Source of the DNA: Lysobacterales bacterium UBA2790
Lineage (GTDB): Bacteria; Pseudomonadota; Gammaproteobacteria; Xanthomonadales; Xanthomonadaceae
Assembly (NCBI GenBank): GCA_002352135.1
Contig: DEHW01000235.1
Coordinates: forward strand, 7,768-23,669
Direction: 5' to 3'
DNA length: 15,902 nt
The translations under genes and the position numbers were made by a program. This document shows positions 1 through 6,595 of this stretch, piece by piece. Position 1 is the first letter of the stretch; each line of letters begins with the position of its first letter. The notes below the pieces were generated by a model. That model was not told where the DNA came from and ran no database searches. It saw only the letters and a list, made by a program, of their open reading frames with translations.

Positions 1-1
1 G

Positions 2-142
2 GAGGACTTGTTGCAACAGCTTGGCAAACACAAGATGGGCAAGGCCTGTCTGTACATCAAGCGCTTGAGTGACATCGACGTGGCGGTGCTGTCGCGTCTG
101 ATCGCGGGTTCGGTGCAGGCAGTGAAGGCGCGTTGGGGATGA
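2..142 (+). CDS. DUF1801 (YdhG-like) protein, C-terminal fragment
   Basis: This open frame enters from the left edge and ends at TGA 140-142, giving the last 46 residues of a protein. The stretch GKHKMGKACLYIKRLSDID followed by a short hydrophobic helix matches the C-terminal signature of the DUF1801 / YdhG-like family, small soluble proteins of unknown biochemical function. The start and most of the domain lie outside the window. The stop overlaps the ATG of the acetyltransferase gene in an ATGA arrangement, so the two are probably co-transcribed and translationally coupled. The family call rests on recognising the tail motif only. Confidence 0.72.
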   Translation, partial: EDLLQQLGKHKMGKACLYIKRLSDIDVAVLSRLIAGSVQAVKARWG

Positions 143-591
143 GTTCCGCGCCAGGGAGTTCGTCAATCGAGATCAGTCTCGATCCGCAACGGATCGACAT
201 TGATGCCGTGCACGCGTTTCTTCGAGAGAGCTATTGGGCGCAGGGCATTCCGCGGGAGATCGTGGCGCGAGCGGCAGGCAATTCGCTGTGCGTGGGTGCG
301 TATTGGCAAGGTAATCAGATCGGATTTGCCAGGCTGGTTACCGATCGCGCCACCTTTGGCTATCTCGCCGATGTGTACGTGTTGTCCGAGCATCGCGGCC
401 AAGGCATCGCCAAACAGATGGTGGGCGCCTTGTTCGACCACCCGGAGGTGCAAGGCTTGCGGCGTCTGATGCTGGTGACGCGCGACGCGCATGGGCTGTA
501 CGCAGATTTTGGATTCACCGCCTTGGCTGCGCCCGAGCGCCATATGGAGAAGACCGATCCAGAAATCTACCAGCGTGCCGCTAAGCCCTGA
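139..591 (+). CDS. GNAT family N-acetyltransferase
   Basis: This encodes a 150-residue soluble protein, a normal size for a single GNAT domain that transfers acetyl from acetyl-CoA to an amine. The acetyl-CoA pyrophosphate-binding motif is seen as RGQGIA (residues 86-91), preceded by the beta-4 strand ADVYVL (77-82). The late motif YADFGF (121-126) is typical of the end of the fold. The ATG at 139 is preferred over an in-frame TTG at 133 because it overlaps the DUF1801 stop as ATGA, suggesting translational coupling. The substrate cannot be read from the sequence; the closest general class is small GNATs of the YjgM/PA4794 style. No signal peptide or membrane segment is present. Confidence 0.85.
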   Translation: MSSAPGSSSIEISLDPQRIDIDAVHAFLRESYWAQGIPREIVARAAGNSLCVGAYWQGNQIGFARLVTDRATFGYLADVYVLSEHRGQGIAKQMVGALFDHPEVQGLRRLMLVTRDAHGLYADFGFTALAAPERHMEKTDPEIYQRAAKP

Positions 592-661
592 GCAGGCTTG
601 AACTGCCGACCATGCGCTCGGCATGGCAGGATGCGCGAGTGCCCATTCAGGGGCGCGATCC

Positions 662-667
662 AGGGGG
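662..667 (+). promoter_or_regulatory. Shine-Dalgarno-like AGGGGG supporting the ATG at 673
   Basis: The purine run AGGGGG lies five bases before ATG 673. It favours that start for the TPR-GGDEF gene over the TTG at 598 and over a GTG at 778 closer to the membrane segment. The 673 start leaves an unusually long basic N-terminus of about 50 residues before the hydrophobic helix, so the GTG remains possible. Confidence 0.4.
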
Positions 668-672
668 CTGGA

Positions 673-2970
673 ATGTGGCAGAAGGGATGGACTGAAGGCG
701 CAGCGCAAAGCGGCGTCAGGCAGCGCTTTCGAGAGGGAACCACGCCATTCGGTGAGGCGGGACGAGCGCGCCGCGCGGTGTGGTTCTGCTGGTTTCGGTC
801 GGGTGTTCACCAAGCCTGTCGATGGGTACTGACGAGTGTGCTGTTACTTGGCGTCGCCGTCGATGTGGTGTTTGCCGATCCCGCCGACGCCAGCGCCGTC
901 GCGCCGCCGGATGCGGTCGATCTGGCGCTGGCAGGACTTGCCGAGGATCGCGCGGCGGCGCTGACCAAGCTTGAAGGCCTGGCGAATGCCGCCGGACCTG
1001 TTCAGGGCAAGGCGATTGCCAAGTGGCTGGACGCACTGACCGATGGCCCTGAGCGCGAACGCGTGCCGGAACTGGCAAAGCCGCTGCTGGACAGTCCTGC
1101 GTTGAGCTCAGGGCAGCGCGTCGAGGTGTTCGCCAGCTATCTCGAAGTCCTCGCGCAGATAAAGCCATCACCTGTATCGGAGGACGCGATCATCGGGTTG
1201 ACCGAACGCTTGGTCGCTTCCTCGACGACCGATGAGCAGGTGTCCTACTGGGCTAACCTGGCGGCTTGGCAGTTGCGCACGCAGCATTTTGCCAATGCAG
1301 AAAGGACACTCAACGCGGCGATCAAGCTCGACGCACCCCGGTCGTCATCGCAACAGCGAGCCGGACTGCTGCGCAATCTCGGCGTGGCACTCGCCCAGCA
1401 GGGCAAACTCGAGCAGGCACTTCAGGCCATGCTGCAAGCTGACGCGCTGATGCGCGAGCTAGGGCTGCCGGTCGACGCAGCGCTGGTCGCCAACTTGGCT
1501 GGCCTATACGTCTATCTGGAGGATTGGCCGCACGCCCGCGAATACGCCCAGCGCGCCTACGATCTGGCACCGGACGGTTCCGCCGGACAGTTGACGGCCT
1601 TGAACATGCTGGGCAACGCGGCGTTCGGCTTGGCCGAGGTGCAAACAGCGCGTGACCATTTCGAGCGCGGTCTCGCCCTGGCCATTCAACTCGGTCGCCC
1701 AGCGATTTCGGAACGCAACAATCTGGCATTGACCTTGTTGAACCTGGGTCAGCCGCGCGAGGCCTTGACGCGTTTTCAGGAGGTGATCCGCTTGGCTGAC
1801 GCCAGCGAGGACGGCGTGGTTTCGGCCGTGGCGCGCAAAAACGTGGCGGAATGTTGGATCGCGCTGGGCGACCGCGCCAAGGCGGATCAATGGATGCATG
1901 AGGCACTGCAGTTCTACGCCAAACAGGACGTGCCGCCCAAGCGCAAGGAATTGCTGCAACTGATGGTCGAGAACCTGGAAGCAATGGGTCGACACGCCGA
2001 GGCCTTGCAGCGCCTGCGTGAATATCACGCGCTGGATCAGGAGATGATCAACAGCGAAGCGAAGGCGCGAATCGCCAGTCTGGAAAATGACTACACCTTG
2101 AAATCCAAGGATGTAGAGATCGCCTTGCAGCAGGCCGAACTGCAGGCGCAGCAAGCGGACCTGGAACGCCTGCGCGGGCAGGAACAGAACGAGGCCCTGC
2201 AACGCAAGATCCTGCTGGTGGCGCTATTGGGCCTCGCTGGCATCGTCTTTGCGCTCTGGCACAGCCTGCGTCTGAAGGCGCGTGCCAACCGCGAGCTGAT
2301 GGCCAAGAACTGCGAGATCGAAGCGCAGCGCATCCGGCTGCAGGAATTGAACGTCACGATACAAAAACAAAGCGAAGAAGACGCGCTCACAGGTTTGCAC
2401 AATCGGCGCTATCTGCAATCCCTGCTGGATCGCGCGACGCAGGCCGAGAGCGATCCAGCGCCTGCGTCAGCCCTGGTCATCATTGCCGATCTCGACCATT
2501 TCAAACGCATCAACGACACCTGGGGACACGATGCGGGTGATCAGGTTCTGCGCCATGTGGCCGAGACCTTCCGCAGTGTGGCGCGTGCTGGCGATTCACT
2601 GGTGCGCTGGGGTGGTGAGGAGTTCGTCTGGTGGTGTCCGGGCGCGAGCGTGAGCGAGGGTCCGGCCCTGTGCGCGCGACTGCAGGCCGCGCTGGCTTCT
2701 GCGCCCATCGTTCTGCAAGGCGAAGCGCAGCAGATCACCGCATCCATAGGTTTTGCACCCGTGCCGGTCTGGCCGGGAATCAGTGCGGATTCGGCGTTGG
2801 GGCTGAAGTTGGCCGATCATGCGGCCTATCTGGCCAAGCGTGCCGGAAGAAACTGCTGGTTCGGCTACGCGGCGCGCCGGACCCCGGACAACCCGGGTTC
2901 ACTGGGGCAGACCTCGGTGGATGTGCTGGAGCAGACCGGATGGGTCGAGTGCATTGCCGCGCCGGGTTGA
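673..2970 (+). CDS. Membrane TPR-repeat diguanylate cyclase (GGDEF domain)
   Basis: The product (765 residues from ATG 673) should make cyclic di-GMP from two GTP. Order of parts: a basic N-terminus, a signal-anchor helix (about 52-67), a TPR-rich helical region (about 190-450, probably periplasmic), a charged coiled coil (about 464-512), a second membrane helix (513-530), a short linker helix, and a C-terminal GGDEF domain (about 565-730). The active site is GGEEF (647-651). The metal-binding aspartate is in DLDHFKRIND (D606), and an RxxD inhibitory site is present as RAGD (638-641), so the enzyme looks catalytically competent and product-inhibited. No EAL domain is present. TPR repeats outside and GGDEF inside suggest that an envelope protein or peptide signal controls synthesis. 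The start is uncertain; an upstream TTG at 598 and a GTG at 778 are alternatives. It converges on the kinase gene, with 31 bp between stops and no clear terminator there. Confidence 0.88.
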   Translation: MWQKGWTEGAAQSGVRQRFREGTTPFGEAGRARRAVWFCWFRSGVHQACRWVLTSVLLLGVAVDVVFADPADASAVAPPDAVDLALAGLAEDRAAALTKLEGLANAAGPVQGKAIAKWLDALTDGPERERVPELAKPLLDSPALSSGQRVEVFASYLEVLAQIKPSPVSEDAIIGLTERLVASSTTDEQVSYWANLAAWQLRTQHFANAERTLNAAIKLDAPRSSSQQRAGLLRNLGVALAQQGKLEQALQAMLQADALMRELGLPVDAALVANLAGLYVYLEDWPHAREYAQRAYDLAPDGSAGQLTALNMLGNAAFGLAEVQTARDHFERGLALAIQLGRPAISERNNLALTLLNLGQPREALTRFQEVIRLADASEDGVVSAVARKNVAECWIALGDRAKADQWMHEALQFYAKQDVPPKRKELLQLMVENLEAMGRHAEALQRLREYHALDQEMINSEAKARIASLENDYTLKSKDVEIALQQAELQAQQADLERLRGQEQNEALQRKILLVALLGLAGIVFALWHSLRLKARANRELMAKNCEIEAQRIRLQELNVTIQKQSEEDALTGLHNRRYLQSLLDRATQAESDPAPASALVIIADLDHFKRINDTWGHDAGDQVLRHVAETFRSVARAGDSLVRWGGEEFVWWCPGASVSEGPALCARLQAALASAPIVLQGEAQQITASIGFAPVPVWPGISADSALGLKLADHAAYLAKRAGRNCWFGYAARRTPDNPGSLGQTSVDVLEQTGWVECIAAPG

Positions 2971-3001
2971 TGGCGAGCAAGTTCGCGGCGGACGCAGGGC
3001 A

Positions 3002-5812
3002 TCAGCGCAGCAAGGTCTGCAACGTGGATTCGATGTCGCGGGTCCACGGATGGGACGGCCCCATCACCTGGCGGCGAACGTTCAGCGCACTACGCAACAA
3101 CTCGGCCTGGCGTTCGGGGTTTTCAGCTTGCTGTTGCAGTGTTCTGGCCAGCGCCAGCTGGACTTCGGCCAGACGCGGGTTCATCTGCACGCCGTCGCGA
3201 TCGCGCTGCGCTTGCCAGTAGTCCAAGGCCGCTTCCAGCACCGCGCGTGACTCGGCCACTTGGCCCGCCTCACGCAGCACATCGCCATACACGGCGCGAC
3301 CACTGGCGCGAGGCGCGCGATCCGCGACCGCTTCCATTTCAGCGGCTTTGGCGGCAAATGGCAGCGCTTTGTTGAGCTTGCCTTGTTTCTGCAAGGCACG
3401 CGCGGCCAGTACCAGATCGACGATGGAGGGCGACTCCGCCGTCAGCGCATCCGCCGTAGCCTGCGCCACCTGTTGCCATTCGCCGCGCTGCAAGGCGCAT
3501 TCGAGTTTGATTTGCTGCAATGTTCCTTGGATACGCGCGCCAGGCTGCGAATGGCTGGCGATCAAGGCCTCGATCTCATCCAGAATCTGTTGTGCCGCAT
3601 CGCATTGACCGCGTTCGGATTCCAGTCGGGCCAAATTGAGCATTAGTGCGAGTTGACCTGGGACGTGTGGGACGGGTGCAGAGCGAAAATCGGTCAGGAT
3701 TTCACGCATGCGTATTGCCGCCCCCGAGTAATCGCCTTCCGCCTGCATGGCGCTGGCGGAACCCGCACGCGCGGACAGGGTGTAGACGTGGTAAGGCCCC
3801 AGCGCGTCCGGCAGTAATTCGGCAGCACGCTTGAAATGCTCCGCCGCCTGTTGCGGCTGGCCCATCACCGACAGCGTCGAGGCCAGATAGTAGGCGGCGA
3901 CGCCCACATCCGCCGAGCTCCCAATGGCTTCCTGCAGGGCAAGAATCTCGCGATCCGTTTCCAAGGCCTTGACGCGATCACCCCGATCAAACCAGGCGTT
4001 TGAGAGCAGACGCAGCCAAGCGAGGCGTTCCGTCCGACCCGCTTGCGAGGTCGTGGTTCCGAGTGCCGCCAGTGCGCTTTGTGCAGCGGCGATGGCCGCG
4101 TCCTTGCGTCCCGCTGCCCAGTCGATCTGCGCCGTGACCAGCGCCAGTCGTTGCCGTTCGTTCGCCTCATCCGCCCGCGCGCTGGCCTGACTCAAGCTCG
4201 CCTCGGCCGCGTCGAGATGGCCGCTTTCCTGCTGCAATTGGACCAACCTCAACCACGCATCAAATTGCAGGTCGCTTGGTAGCGCCGACAGATTTGCCCG
4301 TGCGATCGCCTCGCTCAGCACCTGCTGCCCCAGCTCGGCCTCACCCAGATTGCCATACACGCTGGCCAGCTCCGCCAGAACGCCCAAGGCCACCTCGGGT
4401 GTCGCTTCCAGTTGCGCTTGCAAGCGTGGCAAGCCGCGATCCAATGCCTGTTTGAGGGTGACGCTGCTCTTGCCTTGGCGGAACGGATCGGCATTGGCCA
4501 ACAGGTCCGACAGCGCTTGCCGCGTGGCATCGGCGCGTGCCGCTTGCCGGGATGTCTCGTGGGCTTGCCACATCACCGCGCTCACACCCAGCACGGCGCT
4601 CAGCAGCAACACGCCACCGAGAGCCACAGCCCAGCGATGGCGGCGTGCAAACTGGCGAAGGCGGCGCGGTAGTGGCGTTGGCATGGAGCGCAGTGGACGC
4701 TGCGTCAACCAGGCCTCGATGTCCTCTGCCATGGCGCGAACCGAGGGATAGCGGTCCTGCGGTGCCTTCTGCAGCGCGCGTTCGACGATGCGTTGCAGAT
4801 CATTGTCCAGCAGACCCAGCAATCGGGTGGCGCTCACACCGCGCGCGGCGGCGATCTGGTCGCGTTCGGTGCTGTCGTCGTTGGTTTTGCCGGTGCGCCA
4901 CGACAGCGCCTGACGCAGCCGCAATGCAGGTTGGGAAACGATTTCCGACAGCCGCATCGCTCCGGCTTGCCGATAGGGCAGACGGCCCGTCAGCAGTTCA
5001 AACAGCAACACGCCCGCGGCATAGACATCGGTGGCGGTGCTGATGGCTTGCCCTTCGATCTGTTCCGGTGCGGCATAGTCGGGTGTCAGCAGGCGCGCCG
5101 CCGTGGCCGTGTGCTCGTCCTGTTGCAACCACTTGGCTATGCCGAAGTCCAGCAGGTACGCGCGACCGGCCTGGTCGACCAGCACATTGGAAGGTTTGAG
5201 GTCACGATGGACCACCAATTGTCGATGTGCGGCATCCAGCGCATCCAGCACCTGTTGCATCCGCCGCAAGCGTTCGTGCAAGCCGAGCCGCTGCGCATCG
5301 CACCATTGGGTAATCGGCTCGCCTTCGACATAGGTCATCGCGAACCAAGGCAGGCCTTGCGCGTCGATGCCACCGTCCAGCAGGCGCGCGATATGCGGGT
5401 GATCCAGCCGCGCCAGGGTCTCGCGTTCGCGTTGGAAACGTTCGCGCGCAAAGGGGTCGGAGAGATGCGCAGCAAGACGTTTCAAGGCCACGCGTTGCTG
5501 GTAGGCACCGTCGATGCGCTCGGCCAACCAGACCACGCCCATGCCGCCGCGACCAATCACCCGCAAGGGACGATACGGCCCAATCTGCTCGGGCACCACT
5601 TCGCGCAGCTGCTCCAGCGCGGCGACCGCGCGAGTCTCATCGCGCCCTGTGTCGCGCTCATGGGCTGCCAGCAAAGCGATGACTTCGCTCTCAACCACCG
5701 CGCTTTGCGCTGCCTGATGAACGAACTCGATGCGTTGTGCTGGCGCCTGTTCCAGCGCGTCCTGAAACAGCCGCTTGATATGCTGCCATTGATCCGGATC
5801 GACGACGCTCAT
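3002..5812 (-). CDS. Transmembrane Ser/Thr protein kinase with C-terminal TPR region
   Basis: This is a 936-residue Hanks-type kinase. The kinase domain (about 78-370) has a glycine loop GRGGMGVV (87-94), the ATP lysine in VALK (K111), catalytic HRD (202-204) with K206 and N209, the magnesium-binding DFG (222-224), and APE (248-250). All core residues are present, so it should be active. A threonine in the activation segment (T243) is a candidate autophosphorylation site. One membrane helix (about 394-414) follows a basic stretch. The remaining 500 residues are alpha-helical TPR-like repeats, expected in the periplasm as the sensor part. Its ATG overlaps the TGA of the upstream sigma factor gene (ATGA), so the two are translationally coupled. 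This layout matches PknS/PknT-type kinases paired with ECF43 sigma factors in Xanthomonas and Vibrio. A role in phosphorylating the sigma factor is inferred from that family. Confidence 0.93.
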   Translation of the reverse strand: MSVVDPDQWQHIKRLFQDALEQAPAQRIEFVHQAAQSAVVESEVIALLAAHERDTGRDETRAVAALEQLREVVPEQIGPYRPLRVIGRGGMGVVWLAERIDGAYQQRVALKRLAAHLSDPFARERFQRERETLARLDHPHIARLLDGGIDAQGLPWFAMTYVEGEPITQWCDAQRLGLHERLRRMQQVLDALDAAHRQLVVHRDLKPSNVLVDQAGRAYLLDFGIAKWLQQDEHTATAARLLTPDYAAPEQIEGQAISTATDVYAAGVLLFELLTGRLPYRQAGAMRLSEIVSQPALRLRQALSWRTGKTNDDSTERDQIAAARGVSATRLLGLLDNDLQRIVERALQKAPQDRYPSVRAMAEDIEAWLTQRPLRSMPTPLPRRLRQFARRHRWAVALGGVLLLSAVLGVSAVMWQAHETSRQAARADATRQALSDLLANADPFRQGKSSVTLKQALDRGLPRLQAQLEATPEVALGVLAELASVYGNLGEAELGQQVLSEAIARANLSALPSDLQFDAWLRLVQLQQESGHLDAAEASLSQASARADEANERQRLALVTAQIDWAAGRKDAAIAAAQSALAALGTTTSQAGRTERLAWLRLLSNAWFDRGDRVKALETDREILALQEAIGSSADVGVAAYYLASTLSVMGQPQQAAEHFKRAAELLPDALGPYHVYTLSARAGSASAMQAEGDYSGAAIRMREILTDFRSAPVPHVPGQLALMLNLARLESERGQCDAAQQILDEIEALIASHSQPGARIQGTLQQIKLECALQRGEWQQVAQATADALTAESPSIVDLVLAARALQKQGKLNKALPFAAKAAEMEAVADRAPRASGRAVYGDVLREAGQVAESRAVLEAALDYWQAQRDRDGVQMNPRLAEVQLALARTLQQQAENPERQAELLRSALNVRRQVMGPSHPWTRDIESTLQTLLR

Positions 5813-6360
5813 GTGCGGCTCTCGGCCAGCACTCGGCGCAGGAACGCGCGTGCCGTGTCCCAGTCGCGTCGAATGGTGCGTTCGCTGACGCCGCGCAATT
5901 CGGCAATCTGCGCAAAGTTGAGACCAGCAAAAAAGTACTGTTCGGTGAGTTGCGCGAGCTCCGGGTCCAATGCCTCCAGTTGGACCAGGGCCTGATCGAT
6001 GGCGAGGACATCGGCGAAACCGTCCGGTCCACCGATCTGCGCACTCAGCTCGGTCTGCACCCAGTCGCCGCCGCGCTTGTCGGCGCTGCGACGTCGCGCC
6101 TGATCGATCAGGATCTGACGCATAGCCCGTGATGCCAGGCGATAGAAGTGCTGACGATCCTCGATGGGCGCGGACTGGCCCGGCAAAAGACGGAGGTAAG
6201 CTTCGCTGACCAGCGCAGTCGCCGACAGCGTATGCCCGGCTTGACCCTGCATGGCCGACAACGCGATCCGCTTCAGTTGCTCATACACCTCGCGCATCGC
6301 CGAATCGGCCGCCGCCGCATCGCCACTGCGCGCACGATTGATCAGAACAGTCAGGTCCAT
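5809..6360 (-). CDS. ECF sigma factor, TIGR02999/ECF43-like, kinase-linked
   Basis: This encodes a 183-residue sigma factor with region 2 (about 1-90; core-binding and -10 recognition, including HFYRLASRAMRQILIDQAR) and region 4 (about 125-180) with a helix-turn-helix in LNFAQIAELRGVSERTIRRD. Region 2.2, where most ECF sigmas read like DAED-LVQE, reads SATALVSEAYLRL here (46-58): the acidic residues are replaced by Ser46, Thr48 and Ala49. Sigmas of this class (for example EcfP of Vibrio parahaemolyticus) are known to need phosphorylation of a region-2.2 threonine by the adjacent kinase. No anti-sigma gene is visible. ATG 6360 is chosen because it begins the usual family N-terminus; the open frame continues upstream to a TTG at 6432 with no family resemblance. 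No strong Shine-Dalgarno precedes ATG 6360. The stop overlaps the kinase start by 4 bp. Confidence 0.9.
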   Translation of the reverse strand: MDLTVLINRARSGDAAAADSAMREVYEQLKRIALSAMQGQAGHTLSATALVSEAYLRLLPGQSAPIEDRQHFYRLASRAMRQILIDQARRRSADKRGGDWVQTELSAQIGGPDGFADVLAIDQALVQLEALDPELAQLTEQYFFAGLNFAQIAELRGVSERTIRRDWDTARAFLRRVLAESRT

Positions 6361-6378
6361 CGCTCTGAGCCACGTTAA

Positions 6379-6392
6379 GGCGCACAAGCGCC
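6379..6392 (-). repeat. Small inverted repeat (5-bp stem, 4-base loop) ahead of the sigma gene
   Basis: GGCGC (6379-6383) and GCGCC (6388-6392) flank ACAA, forming a short hairpin about 20 bases before the sigma factor ATG on the transcribed strand. It could lie in the 5' leader and affect initiation, since no clear ribosome site is present. A stem this short is expected by chance fairly often in GC-rich DNA. Confidence 0.3.
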
Positions 6393-6402
6393 AAATGCCG
6401 CC

Positions 6403-6432
6403 ATCGTGTGGAGGCGTGGCGGCTGTCGTCAA
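6403..6432 (-). promoter_or_regulatory. Possible sigma-70-type promoter for the sigma/kinase operon
   Basis: Reading the - strand, TTGACG (6432-6427) is a good -35 match. It is followed after 18 bases by CACGAT (6408-6403), a weak -10 with three of six consensus bases. The position, about 40 bases before the ATG at 6360, is reasonable. The weak -10 keeps confidence low; the operon could instead be autoregulated by its own sigma factor through an unrecognised promoter. Confidence 0.22.
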
Positions 6433-6447
6433 GCGAAGCTTCTACCC

Positions 6448-6595
6448 AGGAGCCTGGGCGGCAGAAGCCGACTGCGCGGTCCAATGTTTACGCCGATTCT
6501 TGGCCCATAGCCGCGCTCGGGGTCGGCGAATCGTCGAAAATCTGTCCTCGCGCAGCCGCCTTTTCGCCTCGATCGTTTCTGCCGCGCAGGCTCCT
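6448..6595. repeat. 148-bp element bounded by 19-bp near-perfect inverted repeats
   Basis: The left end (6448-6466) reads AGGAGCCTGGGCGGCAGAA. The reverse complement of the right end (6577-6595) reads AGGAGCCTGCGCGGCAGAA, an 18 of 19 match separated by 110 bp with no plausible gene. It fills most of the gap between the sigma factor gene and the beta-helix gene, and its right end lies inside the TAG stop (6594-6596) of the latter. This is the layout of a non-autonomous miniature transposable element or an interspersed repeat. No target-site duplication is visible (CCC on one side, AGT on the other). Alternatively it is a long hairpin acting as a transcript end or RNA stabiliser for the beta-helix gene. 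The outer left end also sits in a tight palindrome, CCCAGG-AG-CCTGGG (6445-6458). Confidence 0.55.

Noticed and set aside
598..672. Upstream extension of the TPR-GGDEF protein from TTG 598
   Set aside because: It adds a Cys/Arg-rich stretch with no domain, and the start is a weak codon; ATG 673 has a purine-rich site at the right distance.
163..813. 216-residue open frame on the - strand across the GNAT gene
   Set aside because: It is antisense to a clear acetyltransferase and has no family features.
2971..3001. Bidirectional terminator between the convergent GGDEF and kinase genes
   Set aside because: Only a weak GCGAGC/GTTCGC pairing with a 2-base loop and no T-run on either strand.
4793..5995. 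400-residue open frame on the + strand opposite the kinase and sigma genes
   Set aside because: It lies antisense to the conserved kinase catalytic core and the sigma factor end, with a His/Gln/Arg-rich composition and no recognisable motif.
6361..6432. 24-residue N-terminal extension of the sigma factor from TTG 6432
   Set aside because: It does not resemble the family N-terminus, and the TTGACG there is better read as a possible -35 element.
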